From Butyricicoccus_A sp963588905 (GTDB taxonomy: Bacteria > Bacillota > Clostridia > Oscillospirales > Butyricicoccaceae): a DNA stretch of 64,000 bases. This document shows positions 17,157 to 25,391 of this stretch, piece after piece. The stretch covers positions 1 through 64,000 of the forward strand of contig CAVAJF010000036.1 in assembly GCA_963588905.1 (NCBI GenBank), in the 5' to 3' direction. Both the position numbers and the translations under genes were made by a program. The notes under the pieces were generated by a model. That model had not been told where the DNA came from, searched no databases, and was given only the letters and a program-made list of their open reading frames with translations. Each line of letters opens with the position of its first letter. Position 1 is the first letter of the stretch.

Positions 17157-17363
17157 ATGGCTAAGGTTACCAAGAGCACCACAATCGGTGAGGTTCTGGC
17201 TCGTGATATCAATACCGCTCAGTTCTTTATTAACATCGGCATGCATTGCCTGGGCTGCCCGCATTCTCAGGGCGAGAGCATTGAAGAGGCATGCATGGTA
17301 CACGGTACAGATGCAGACGAGCTGGTAGAAGAGATCAACAACTACTTCCAGAGCATCGGCTAA
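17157..17363 (+). CDS. DUF1858 domain protein
   Basis: A 68-residue single-domain protein of the DUF1858 family, small proteins often linked to hybrid-cluster or redox proteins. The domain runs over the whole length: TIGEVLARDINTAQFFINIGMHCLGCPHSQGESI. The two cysteines of CLGC form the conserved redox-type CxxC motif. The start follows AGGAGGT by 7 nt. It is monocistronic, with its own promoter and terminator, which suggests good expression. The function is not established. Confidence 0.88.
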   Translation: MAKVTKSTTIGEVLARDINTAQFFINIGMHCLGCPHSQGESIEEACMVHGTDADELVEEINNYFQSIG

Positions 17364-17390
17364 TTTTTTGCCGAAGAACGAAACAACAAA

Positions 17391-17424
17391 GGGAGCCGAT
17401 ACGATATGTGTCGGCTCTTTTTTC
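17391..17424 (+). terminator. Terminator after the DUF1858 gene
   Basis: The stem GAGCCGA / TCGGCTC is followed by a run of T (TTTTTTCT). It lies 17 bp ahead of the trmK start. Confidence 0.85.
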
Positions 17425-17440
17425 TACAGAAAGGAATGCT

Positions 17441-18157
17441 ATGCAGGAAAATCGTATGCATTTGACGCCGCGCTTGCGCACCATTATGCAGCAGGTGCCA
17501 GCGGGCGCAAAGCTGGCAGACATTGGAACAGATCATGCCCTGATTCCCACAGCGTTGCTGCGCCGCGGCGTGATTCAACAAGCCATTGCATCGGATTTGC
17601 GAGAAGGCCCGCTGGACAGTGCATCGCGCACGGCAAAACAGTTTCACGTAGAGGATCGGCTTTCTTTGCGGCTGGGCGGCGGAATGCAGACCATCAAGCC
17701 GGAGGAAGCGGATACCATTGTCATTGCGGGCATGGGTGGAGAAACTATTGCGCAGATTTTGTCGGATGATCCATGGGCATTGGATGGAAATCATTTGCTG
17801 CTGTTGCAGGCGATGACCGCACAGCCGTATTTGCGGCAATATCTCGCCGCGCATGGTGGTATCATTCAAAAGGAATCGCTGTGTCGAGAAGGACAGAGAA
17901 TCTATACAGTAATGACTGTGATGGGCGGCGGCGAAATCAAGCAGAAAAGTCTGGCGGCGTGCTGCATTTCAGAGGCTTTGCTTCGCGATACCATGGCTGT
18001 AGAGTATATGCAAAAGTTGCTGCATCGGGAGCAGAATATTGTACATGCGTTGGAAACCGCCAATCATCAAAAGCCGGAAGAATTACACACGCACAGAGAG
18101 ATGACTGCTGTGCTTTCACAGGCATTGCAGACACTGGGAAAGGAAGAAATACAATGA
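17441..18157 (+). CDS. trmK: tRNA (adenine-22-N1)-methyltransferase TrmK
   Basis: A 238-residue SAM-dependent Rossmann methyltransferase that makes m1A22 in tRNA of Gram-positive bacteria. The start LTPRLRTIMQQVPAGAKLADIGTDHALIPTALL shows the SAM-binding motif I with the family's GTDHA loop. IVIAGMGGETIAQIL is the catalytic motif IV. A C-terminal helical domain (VEYMQKLLHREQNIVHALE) completes the protein. The start is ATG 17441, 5 nt after GAAAGGA; ATG 17456 behind CAGGAAA is an alternative. It overlaps the Nif3 gene by 4 bp, a pairing common across Firmicutes. Confidence 0.9.
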   Translation: MQENRMHLTPRLRTIMQQVPAGAKLADIGTDHALIPTALLRRGVIQQAIASDLREGPLDSASRTAKQFHVEDRLSLRLGGGMQTIKPEEADTIVIAGMGGETIAQILSDDPWALDGNHLLLLQAMTAQPYLRQYLAAHGGIIQKESLCREGQRIYTVMTVMGGGEIKQKSLAACCISEALLRDTMAVEYMQKLLHREQNIVHALETANHQKPEELHTHREMTAVLSQALQTLGKEEIQ

Positions 18158-18930
18158 TTCAGGTAAAACAGATTTTACACTGTTTGGAACAGGCAGCACC
18201 CTATGATTTGGCAGAGCATTGGGACAATGTCGGACTGCTGGTCGGTGATCCGGAGGCAGAGGTCGAAGGGGTTCTGTGTGCATTGGATATTACAGAAACC
18301 GTTGTCGAAGAAGCCGCAGAGCGCGGCTGCAACTTGATTGTCGCACATCATCCGGTGATTTTCACATCGGTCAATCGCGTGACCGCAGATACCGTGACCG
18401 GACGCATTGTCATTTCTATGATTCAGAAGGGAATCTCTGGTATTTGTATGCACACAAATATGGACTGTGCCGCTGCCGGTGTCAATGATTTGCTCGCAGC
18501 TTCCCTAGGACTGACAGATGTTGTCAATATGGGCGCCGGAGAAGGCGGAAATCTTGGCCGCGTTGGCAACCTGCCGCGCCCGATGACGCTGGAACAATTC
18601 GCGCAGCATGTCAAACTGTCGCTGGATGCTGGCGGCGTTCGTGTGGCAGACGGAGGCAAGATGGTACAGCGCGTAGCAGTTGGCGGCGGCGCTTGCGGCA
18701 AACTGATGGACGCAGCGGTTGCCAAGGGAGCAGATACCTTTGTAATTGGCGATTGCAGCTATGATATTATGATGCGGGCACATGACATCGGATTAAATCT
18801 GTTGGATGCCGGTCATTTCCCGACAGAGAATCCTGTGGCACGCGGTTTCCGAGATCTGATTGCTGAGCATTTCCCGGATGTTTCTGTCTATGTCTCTCAG
18901 CAGCATAAGGACTGTATTACGTTTTATTGA
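18154..18930 (+). CDS. Nif3-like dinuclear metal centre protein
   Basis: A 258-residue protein of the Nif3/YqfO family, which forms toroidal hexamers holding two metal ions per subunit. The metal ligands are visible in AHHPVIF (residues about 66-72), CMHTNMDCA and HFPTENPV near the C-terminus. This is the short form, lacking the PII-like insertion of YqfO. A GTP cyclohydrolase-like role has been suggested for the family but is unproven. The ATG overlaps the trmK stop (ATGA). Confidence 0.92.
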   Translation: MIQVKQILHCLEQAAPYDLAEHWDNVGLLVGDPEAEVEGVLCALDITETVVEEAAERGCNLIVAHHPVIFTSVNRVTADTVTGRIVISMIQKGISGICMHTNMDCAAAGVNDLLAASLGLTDVVNMGAGEGGNLGRVGNLPRPMTLEQFAQHVKLSLDAGGVRVADGGKMVQRVAVGGGACGKLMDAAVAKGADTFVIGDCSYDIMMRAHDIGLNLLDAGHFPTENPVARGFRDLIAEHFPDVSVYVSQQHKDCITFY

Positions 18931-18941
18931 GTCGATAAGAC

Positions 18942-18973
18942 GAAAAAAGAACCGCGGCATGAGCTGCGGTTCT
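18942..18973 (-). terminator. Terminator between convergent nif3-like and aldehyde dehydrogenase genes
   Basis: The stem AGAACCGC / GCGGTTCT has a T run on the minus-strand side only, so it acts mainly on the aldehyde dehydrogenase transcript. It may also stop the plus-strand transcript weakly. Confidence 0.75.
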
Positions 18974-18980
18974 TGCGCTG

Positions 18981-20360
18981 TCAGCGTAAAAACAAACGAA
19001 TCAGGCGGGTATATACCTTGTGATACGGTTGGTAGCGCATGGGAAGATCCAGCCAAGTCTTTTTGTCCACGATGCTTTTGCTGTGAGAAAAAGTCTGAAA
19101 GCCAGTTTTTCCGTGATAGGCACCCATGCCACTGGTACCGACACCGCCAAAACCCATATACGGCGTTGCTAAATGAATAATCGTATCATTGATACAGCCG
19201 CCGCCAAACGAGCAGGTTTCTGTGATATGCCGAATGGTCTGTTTGTTTTCTGAGAAAATATATAGTGCCAACGGATGCGGATGGGCGTTGATTTCCGTGA
19301 GCGCTTCATCGATGGTGTGATAGGTTAAAATTGAAAGAACTGGGCCGAAAATTTCTTCCTGCATCACGGGATCGTCCCATGTAATTTCCGTTAAAATAGT
19401 TGGACTGATTTGGCACTGTTCCAGGTTACATTTGCCGCCGTATACCAGCTTGTTTCGGTCAATCAAGCGGGAAATTCGCTTCATATGCTTATCATTGATA
19501 ATTTTTCCGTATTTGGGATTGTGCAGAGCGTCTGCGCCAAACTGACGGCGAATTTCGCGCATCAGTGCCTTTACCAAATCATCTCGAATGCGAATATCAC
19601 AATAAATATAATCTGGAGCAACACAGGTTTGACCACAATTAAGAAATTTGCCAAAGACGATGCGCCGCGCAGCAAGATTGATTTTTGCGGTGCTGTCCAC
19701 AATGACCGGACTTTTTCCGCCAAGCTCCAAGGTGCATGGCGTCAGGCGTTCTGCCGCATGTCGCAGAACCTCTTTTCCAACCGCTTGACTGCCGGTAAAG
19801 AAAATGTGGTCAAACGGTTCATCCAATAGGTGCCGATTTTCTTCTCTGCCGCCGGTAATAACGGCAACATAATGCGGGGCAAAGCATTCGGACAAAATCG
19901 TCTCTATGACCGCGCTGGTGCGGGGAGAGTAGGCGCTCGGCTTGACAATGGCTGTGTTTCCGGCAGCAATCGCATCAATCAGCGGATCAAGTGTCAATAA
20001 AAACGGATAATTCCACGGACTCATAATAAGTACGACGCCAAGCGGAGAAGGCTTGGTGTAGCTGTGCGACGCACACTGCGCCAGTGGCGTGCGGACGCTA
20101 TGTTCTTTGGCGTAGCGGCTTGTATGACGGAGCATAAAGGATAATTCATCGAGAACCATGCCGATTTCACAGAGATAGCTTTCCTCAGGACTTTTGCCGA
20201 GATCTTGGTATAATGCCTGAGCAATATCCGATTCATGCCGAAGAATGGCAGCTTTGAGGCGGCGAAGAGCATCTAAACGGATGCTGACCGGCAAGGTGGC
20301 GCCACTGGAAAAATATATGTGCTGGGCGGAAACGATTTTATGAATCTGTTCCGGTTTCAT
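18981..20360 (-). CDS. Aldehyde dehydrogenase, NAD(P)-dependent
   Basis: A 459-residue class 3-like aldehyde dehydrogenase that oxidises aliphatic or aromatic aldehydes. The catalytic cysteine is in NCGQTCVAPDY (about Cys246), the general base in LELGGKSPVIV (about Glu212), the catalytic asparagine in SPWNYP, and the coenzyme loop is FTGSQAVGKEV. The C-terminus HKVYTRLIRLFLR is hydrophobic and basic, as in membrane-associated members. I start at ATG 20360, since GGAGGG lies 6 nt upstream; the ATG at 20366 abuts that site. It is transcribed alone. Confidence 0.92.
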   Translation of the reverse strand: MKPEQIHKIVSAQHIYFSSGATLPVSIRLDALRRLKAAILRHESDIAQALYQDLGKSPEESYLCEIGMVLDELSFMLRHTSRYAKEHSVRTPLAQCASHSYTKPSPLGVVLIMSPWNYPFLLTLDPLIDAIAAGNTAIVKPSAYSPRTSAVIETILSECFAPHYVAVITGGREENRHLLDEPFDHIFFTGSQAVGKEVLRHAAERLTPCTLELGGKSPVIVDSTAKINLAARRIVFGKFLNCGQTCVAPDYIYCDIRIRDDLVKALMREIRRQFGADALHNPKYGKIINDKHMKRISRLIDRNKLVYGGKCNLEQCQISPTILTEITWDDPVMQEEIFGPVLSILTYHTIDEALTEINAHPHPLALYIFSENKQTIRHITETCSFGGGCINDTIIHLATPYMGFGGVGTSGMGAYHGKTGFQTFSHSKSIVDKKTWLDLPMRYQPYHKVYTRLIRLFLR

Positions 20361-20438
20361 GAACATCCCTCCGTTTCAACTTGATTTGATGATAGCACAA
20401 GTTATTCTCTGCGTCAAACAAATCCAAAATAGGATGGC

Positions 20439-20468
20439 TTGACATGATGTTGTGTGGTCAAGTATAAT
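20439..20468 (+). promoter_or_regulatory. Promoter of rqcH
   Basis: TTGACA, an 18 bp spacer, then TATAAT, 38 bp upstream of the start codon. Confidence 0.8.
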
Positions 20469-20505
20469 TTTATAGAAAAAAGATTACGAATAGAGGAGTA
20501 AGAAT

Positions 20506-22281
20506 ATGCCTTTAGATGCTGTGTGCCTTCTGGCGACGGTGCGAGAAATCAACGCACGAACCGTCGAAGGACGCATTGATAAAATTTATCAGCCGGAACG
20601 CGATGAGATTGTCTTGTCGATTCGACTGATGCGCGGCGGCGTCAAACTGCTGCTGTCTGCTGGCGCAGGTTCTCCGCGTATGCACTTTATTGAAAAAGGA
20701 CGAGAAAATCCATCCGCACCGCCGATGTTTTGTATGTTGCTGCGCAAGCATTTGCAGGGTGCGAAGATTATCTCTGTGACTTCGCCGGATATGGAACGCA
20801 TGGCGATTATCACCTGTGATACGGTCGATGAGATGGGCGTTCCGAGCAAAAAATATTTGGCTGTGGAACTGATGGGCAAGTATTCTAATATCATTCTATA
20901 TGATGCAGACGGGCGAATTCTTGACGCGCTCAAGCGTGTCGATGGAGATACCTCCGGCAAACGACAGGTTTTGCCTGGTTTATTCTATCGGATGCCGCCA
21001 CCGCAGGATAAATTGAATCTGTTCGAGGTTTCGCAGGCGGGTGTTGCGGCGGCAATTCGCGCAGCAGATGAAGAAACCGGTGTCGATCGCTGGTTGCTCA
21101 ATCATTTTAAGGGCTTGTCTCCGCTGCTTTGCCGAGAGCTGGCTTGCCGCGCTTGCGGAGAAACCGAAAAGCCGATGCACGATTTGACGGACAGCGAGCG
21201 CAGCAGTCTTGCCGATGTTTTGGCAGATTTCGTGCAGATGATTGAAGAGAATCGCTTGAAGCCGTATTTGCTCACCAAGAGCGCAGACGGAACCGTATTT
21301 GATTTTACCGTTATGCCGGTCAAACAGTACGGCGACTTGATGGAAAACACGCAGGCAGACAGTTTTTCACAGATGCTTGCAGAGTTTTACGAGAAAAAGA
21401 GCAACACGGAACGGATTCGGCATCATGCGGCCAATATGACACATACGCTGCAAAATGCACGCGATCGAATGCGGCGCAAGCTGGCGGCGCAGCGCAAGGA
21501 ACTGTCTGACTCGCAGAATCGAGAAAAATTCAAACGGCGCGGTGATTTGATTACTGCGAACTTATATCAGATTGAACCGGGTTCTCGCAAGGTCAAGGTC
21601 ATTGACTATTATGATCCGGCGTGCCCGGAGGTAGAACTGAATTTGGATGTGCGCCTGACGCCGCAGCAAAATGCACAGAGACAGTTTAAGCTGTACACTA
21701 AGGCCAAAAATGCAGAAGAACACCTGACACAGCAAATCGCGCAGGGCGAACAGGAGCTGCAGTATTTGGACAGCGTGCTGGAAGCTATCACGGAAGCAGA
21801 AAACTTGACAGATTTGGCACAGATTCACGAAGAGCTGGTCAAGACTGGCTATTTGTCTGCTAAGCAGGACAAGAAAAAGCGACGCAACGCCAAGCCGGTA
21901 CAGGGCAAGCCGTTTCATTATAAGACAACAGATGGTTTTGATGTCTTTGCTGGTAAAAACAACACGCAAAATGACCTGCTGACACTCAAGACGGCGTTTA
22001 AGCGGGATATGTGGTTCCATACGCAGAAAATTCACGGTTCTCATGTCATTTTGGTTTGTGACGGGCGGGAGCCGACCAACGAAGCGATGACGGAAGCGGC
22101 AGAGATTGCGGCGTGGCATTCGCAGGCGAGAGGTTCTGCGCAGATTCCGGTGGATTATTCGCAGGTGCGCAATATCAAGAAGCCAAACGGCGCGAAGCCG
22201 GGTATGGTGATTTATCATGTCTATCAAACAGCATACGTCACACCGGATGAGAAAAAAATCGAAAAACTGCGTGTGGAATGA
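20506..22281 (+). CDS. rqcH: Ribosome quality control protein RqcH (NFACT family)
   Basis: A 591-residue NFACT protein, the bacterial Rqc2 homologue. It binds stalled 50S subunits carrying peptidyl-tRNA and adds alanine tails. The NFACT-N domain starts DAVCLLATVREINARTVEGRIDKIYQPERDEIVLSI. Two helix-hairpin-helix-like and coiled-coil segments occupy the middle (NTERIRHHAANMTHTLQNAR and a long charged helix near 370-440). The C-terminal NFACT-R domain contains KNNTQNDLLTLKTAFKRDMWFHTQKIHGSHVIL. Older annotations call it fibronectin-binding protein A. It is transcribed from its own promoter, and length is normal. Confidence 0.93.
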   Translation: MPLDAVCLLATVREINARTVEGRIDKIYQPERDEIVLSIRLMRGGVKLLLSAGAGSPRMHFIEKGRENPSAPPMFCMLLRKHLQGAKIISVTSPDMERMAIITCDTVDEMGVPSKKYLAVELMGKYSNIILYDADGRILDALKRVDGDTSGKRQVLPGLFYRMPPPQDKLNLFEVSQAGVAAAIRAADEETGVDRWLLNHFKGLSPLLCRELACRACGETEKPMHDLTDSERSSLADVLADFVQMIEENRLKPYLLTKSADGTVFDFTVMPVKQYGDLMENTQADSFSQMLAEFYEKKSNTERIRHHAANMTHTLQNARDRMRRKLAAQRKELSDSQNREKFKRRGDLITANLYQIEPGSRKVKVIDYYDPACPEVELNLDVRLTPQQNAQRQFKLYTKAKNAEEHLTQQIAQGEQELQYLDSVLEAITEAENLTDLAQIHEELVKTGYLSAKQDKKKRRNAKPVQGKPFHYKTTDGFDVFAGKNNTQNDLLTLKTAFKRDMWFHTQKIHGSHVILVCDGREPTNEAMTEAAEIAAWHSQARGSAQIPVDYSQVRNIKKPNGAKPGMVIYHVYQTAYVTPDEKKIEKLRVE

Positions 22282-22290
22282 GAAAAATGC

Positions 22291-22319
22291 TTGTTGTTTT
22301 CGTTCAAGTGTGTCATAAT
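22291..22319 (+). promoter_or_regulatory. Probable promoter of guaA
   Basis: TTGTTG, a 17 bp spacer and CATAAT, with TGT directly before the -10 box. It may also serve cas12f, which starts 9 bp behind guaA. Confidence 0.5.
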
Positions 22320-22359
22320 AAATAATAATATATGAAATTCACAAAAAGGAGTCGTGCAG

Positions 22360-23919
22360 ATGCAAAAGCAAGAGCTTGTTGTAATTCTTGACTTTGGCGG
22401 ACAGTACAATCAGCTGATTGCCCGCAGAGTAAGAGAATGTAATGTATACTGCGAGATTAAGCCGTATACGACCCCGTTGGAAGAGATTAAAGCGCTGAAT
22501 CCGAAGGGCATTATCTTTACCGGCGGTCCGAACTCTGTCTTTGATATGAGTTCTCCGCATTATACCAAGGAGATTCTGGAGATTGGTGTGCCGATCCTCG
22601 GTATTTGCTATGGCTGCCAGCTCATCGCTTGGATGGGCGAAGGCGAAGTAAAGACCGCACCGGTATCCGAGTACGGCAAGATTGAGTTGCAGGTGACCGA
22701 TCCGGCATCTGCTCTGTTTAAGGATGTACCGGAGAGCTCTGTCGTATGGATGAGCCATACCGACTATATTTCTAATCCGCCGGCGGGCTATCAGATTGTT
22801 GGCAAGACCAATGATTGCCCGTGTGCAGCTATGCAGAACACGGAGAAGAAAATTTATGCCGTGCAGTTCCATCCGGAAGTAACCCATTCTGAGTATGGCA
22901 AGCAGATTCTGCGCAACTTCCTGTATGAAGTGTGCGAATGCTCTGGCGATTGGGTGATGGACAACTTCATTGAAAATACCGTCGCTTCTCTGCGCGAGAA
23001 AATCGGTGACAAGAAGGTTATTCTCGGTTTGTCTGGTGGCGTAGACAGCTCGGTAGCAGCCGGTCTGTTGTCTCGTGCTGTTGGCAAGCAGCTGACCTGC
23101 GTGTTTGTCGATCAGGGTCTGATGCGCAAGGATGAAGGCGACTTTGTTGAGCAGACCTTCACCACGATGTTTGATATGAACTTTGTTCGTGTCAACTGCG
23201 GCGATCTGTTTATGTCCAAGCTCAAGGGCGTGACCGATCCGGAAGAAAAGCGCAAGATCATTGGCACAGAGTTCTACAAGGTATTCTGGAACGAGATTCG
23301 CGGTCAAGCAGAGGATGGATTCTTCGCACAGGGCACCATTTACCCAGACCGCATTGAATCCGGTAAGGGCAAGAGCAACGGCAAGGCAAATACCGCTGTT
23401 ATCAAGACGCACCACAACATGGCAAAGATGCCGGATGACATTCAGTTCCTCGGTGTCATTGAGCCGCTGGGCGATTTGTTTAAGGACGAAGTGCGTGAGG
23501 TAGGCGAAAAGCTGGGCATCCCGCATGAGCTGGTATGGCGTCAGCCGTTCCCGGGTCCGGGTCTCGGTGTACGTATTATTGGTGAAATCACCGCAGAAAA
23601 GGTCAAGATTCTGCAGGAAGCTGACTGGGTACTGCGTGATGAGATGTCCAAGAATGGATATGAGTCTCAGCTGTCTCAGTTCTTCTGTGTTCTGCCGGGC
23701 GTCAATACCGTCGGCGTTATGGGCGACCATAGAACATATGATAATCTGGTTGCCATTCGTGCTGTCACCACAGACGACTTTATGACCGCAGACTGGGCGA
23801 AGATCCCGTATGATATTCTCGCAAAGGTATCCAATCGTATCACCAACGAAGTTGAGCATATCAACCGCGTTGTGTATGATATTACCTCTAAGCCGCCGGG
23901 AACGGTAGAGTGGGAATAA
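22360..23919 (+). CDS. guaA: GMP synthase (glutamine-hydrolysing)
   Basis: A 519-residue enzyme converting XMP to GMP with glutamine and ATP. The N-terminal class I glutamine amidotransferase domain has the nucleophile Cys83 in ILGICYGCQ and the His-Glu pair in FHPEVTHSE. The ATP pyrophosphatase domain begins at the PP-loop LGLSGGVDSSVAAG. The C-terminal dimerisation domain includes RQPFPGPGLGVRI and ends KPPGTVEWE as in all family members. ATG 22360 is 8 nt behind AAAAAGGAG. Nothing separates it from the CRISPR nuclease gene downstream except 9 bp. Confidence 0.97.
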   Translation: MQKQELVVILDFGGQYNQLIARRVRECNVYCEIKPYTTPLEEIKALNPKGIIFTGGPNSVFDMSSPHYTKEILEIGVPILGICYGCQLIAWMGEGEVKTAPVSEYGKIELQVTDPASALFKDVPESSVVWMSHTDYISNPPAGYQIVGKTNDCPCAAMQNTEKKIYAVQFHPEVTHSEYGKQILRNFLYEVCECSGDWVMDNFIENTVASLREKIGDKKVILGLSGGVDSSVAAGLLSRAVGKQLTCVFVDQGLMRKDEGDFVEQTFTTMFDMNFVRVNCGDLFMSKLKGVTDPEEKRKIIGTEFYKVFWNEIRGQAEDGFFAQGTIYPDRIESGKGKSNGKANTAVIKTHHNMAKMPDDIQFLGVIEPLGDLFKDEVREVGEKLGIPHELVWRQPFPGPGLGVRIIGEITAEKVKILQEADWVLRDEMSKNGYESQLSQFFCVLPGVNTVGVMGDHRTYDNLVAIRAVTTDDFMTADWAKIPYDILAKVSNRITNEVEHINRVVYDITSKPPGTVEWE

Positions 23920-23928
23920 TTTCTTGAT

Positions 23929-25242
23929 ATGGGAAAAACAATTGTCAAGGTGATGAAATATCAGTTGCAATATCTACAGGGCAGTGGAGATTTTTATGAA
24001 ATGCAAAAAGTCCTGTGGATGTTGCAACGCCAGACGAGAGAAATTCTAAATAGGACGATTCAAGAATGTTGTAAGTGGGAATGGAAAAAGGAGAAAGATT
24101 ATCCTGACATTTCGGGACGTGAAGCCCTTAAAATAGAAACTGGGTATACAAGTATAAGTGGATATATTTACAGTATACTCAAATCGCAATATCCTAGCAT
24201 CTATAGTGGCAATGTAAACGCTACTATACGGAAAGCCTGCCAGAAATATGGATTTATTAAAAAAGAAGTTTTGAAAGGAACTGCTTCGATCCCATCGTAT
24301 AAAAAAGATCAACCGTTAATTTTACATAACAAGGCATTGAAAATTGCGCCATCAGAAATTGGATGGAACGCAAAAATATCATTGTTTTCTAACGAATATA
24401 AAAAAGCGAAAAATCGAGATTCTTCGCTTCTGTTTCAAATAAAGGCAAAGGATAAGAGCCAAAAACACATTTTGGAACAAATTTGTTCTGAGACATATAA
24501 GATTGGTGAAAGTCAAATCGTATATGAAAAGAAAAAATGGATGCTCTATCTTGCATATAAACTTGAAGCAAAAGAAAATATTTGTGATCCGGATAAAATT
24601 TTGGGTGTTGATCTTGGCACAGTAAATGCCATATATGCTAGCGTACATAACGATAAAAATCGTTTGTGTATTCCGGGAGATGAGGCATTAGAAACCATTC
24701 GTAGGATTAAGGCTGTTCAAAAATCAAAGCAGAAACAGGCTCGTTATTGTGGTGAAGGGCGAATCGGACACGGGACAGCAACGCGGGTTGCACATGTATA
24801 TAATGCGGGAAATCGTATTGCAAATATGCAAGATACTTTAAATCATCGCTGGAGCAAGAAATTGGTCGAGTATGCCGTAAAAAATCAATGCGGCACCATT
24901 CAGATGGAAGATCTATCTGGAATTAAAGAAGATATGGAGTATCCCAAACGATTACAGCATTGGACGTATTATGATTTACAACAAAAAATTAAATCAAAAG
25001 CCGCAGAACAGGGAATTCAAGTTAGAAAGGTAAAACCTGCCTATACTTCTCAGCGTTGTTCTCGTTGCGGCTGTATCAATGCAAAAAATCGTCCGACACA
25101 GAGCAAGTTTCTCTGTATTGAATGCAGCTATAAAGAGAATGCCGACTATAATGCTTCTCAAAATTTGGCTATTTCAAAAATTGATGAGATCATTAAAAAT
25201 CAGATGAACGGTGCGAAAAAGAAGAAAACAAAAAAAGAATAG
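23929..25242 (+). CDS. cas12f: Cas12f1-like miniature CRISPR nuclease (type V-F)
   Basis: A 437-residue RNA-guided DNA nuclease. It resembles, from memory, the 422-residue Acidibacillus Cas12f1 across its length. Shared features include an N-terminal KVMKYQL strand, GYTSISGYIYSILK, SGNVNATIRKA, SIPSYKKDQPL and LQHWTYYDLQQKI. The split RuvC site is intact: Asp228 in GVDLGT, Glu327 in IQMEDLS and Asp406 in NADYNAS. A zinc finger is formed by Cys377, Cys380, Cys396 and Cys399. It should act as an asymmetric dimer with a tracrRNA-crRNA guide. A tracrRNA-like region and the array follow directly. No cas1, cas2 or cas4 is in the window. Coding is more AT-rich than guaA, suggesting acquisition. A lone TnpB is less likely given the array and N-terminal match. 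ATG 23929 has no strong ribosome binding site. Confidence 0.9.
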   Translation: MGKTIVKVMKYQLQYLQGSGDFYEMQKVLWMLQRQTREILNRTIQECCKWEWKKEKDYPDISGREALKIETGYTSISGYIYSILKSQYPSIYSGNVNATIRKACQKYGFIKKEVLKGTASIPSYKKDQPLILHNKALKIAPSEIGWNAKISLFSNEYKKAKNRDSSLLFQIKAKDKSQKHILEQICSETYKIGESQIVYEKKKWMLYLAYKLEAKENICDPDKILGVDLGTVNAIYASVHNDKNRLCIPGDEALETIRRIKAVQKSKQKQARYCGEGRIGHGTATRVAHVYNAGNRIANMQDTLNHRWSKKLVEYAVKNQCGTIQMEDLSGIKEDMEYPKRLQHWTYYDLQQKIKSKAAEQGIQVRKVKPAYTSQRCSRCGCINAKNRPTQSKFLCIECSYKENADYNASQNLAISKIDEIIKNQMNGAKKKKTKKE

Positions 25243-25390
25243 AGATTCGCACTTGTTTGGGCGACTTCCCGTCCATAAATCGAGACAGTGACTAGTAAGA
25301 CTTTGACTTTTCAGAGCATGGTAATACACTCGATAAGGTTAAGCTACACATACTAATCCGTGTAGAACTGTGCTTATTGTACAATTTTGC
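25243..25390 (+). ncRNA. Predicted tracrRNA of the Cas12f system
   Basis: This region between cas12f and the array folds as expected for a Cas12f tracrRNA. An early stem is GGGCG / CGTCC (25259-25274). A long arm is closed by ATCGAG / CTCGAT (25279-25284 with 25329-25334), and a hairpin by CTACAC / GTGTAG (25344-25365). The 3' end is an anti-repeat, 25366-25390. It pairs with the plus-strand repeat through AAC, TGTGCTTA, GTACA and TTGC blocks, about 20 pairs with small internal loops. The pattern CGAGA-AGTG, GGTAA, CTCG-TAAGG recalls the Acidibacillus tracrRNA as I remember it. The 5' end is not determined and no clear promoter is seen; read-through from guaA-cas12f is possible. Confidence 0.75.
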
Positions 25391-25391
25391 C

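Noticed and set aside
17773..18153. Upstream extension of the Nif3-like frame overlapping trmK
   Set aside because: The extension is out of phase with trmK and has no family match; the ATG at 18154 with the ATGA overlap is the natural start.
23929..25242. The nuclease as a TnpB of an IS605/IS607 element
   Set aside because: No TnpA gene and no element ends were seen. The N-terminal region matches Cas12f1, and an array with a matching anti-repeat follows.
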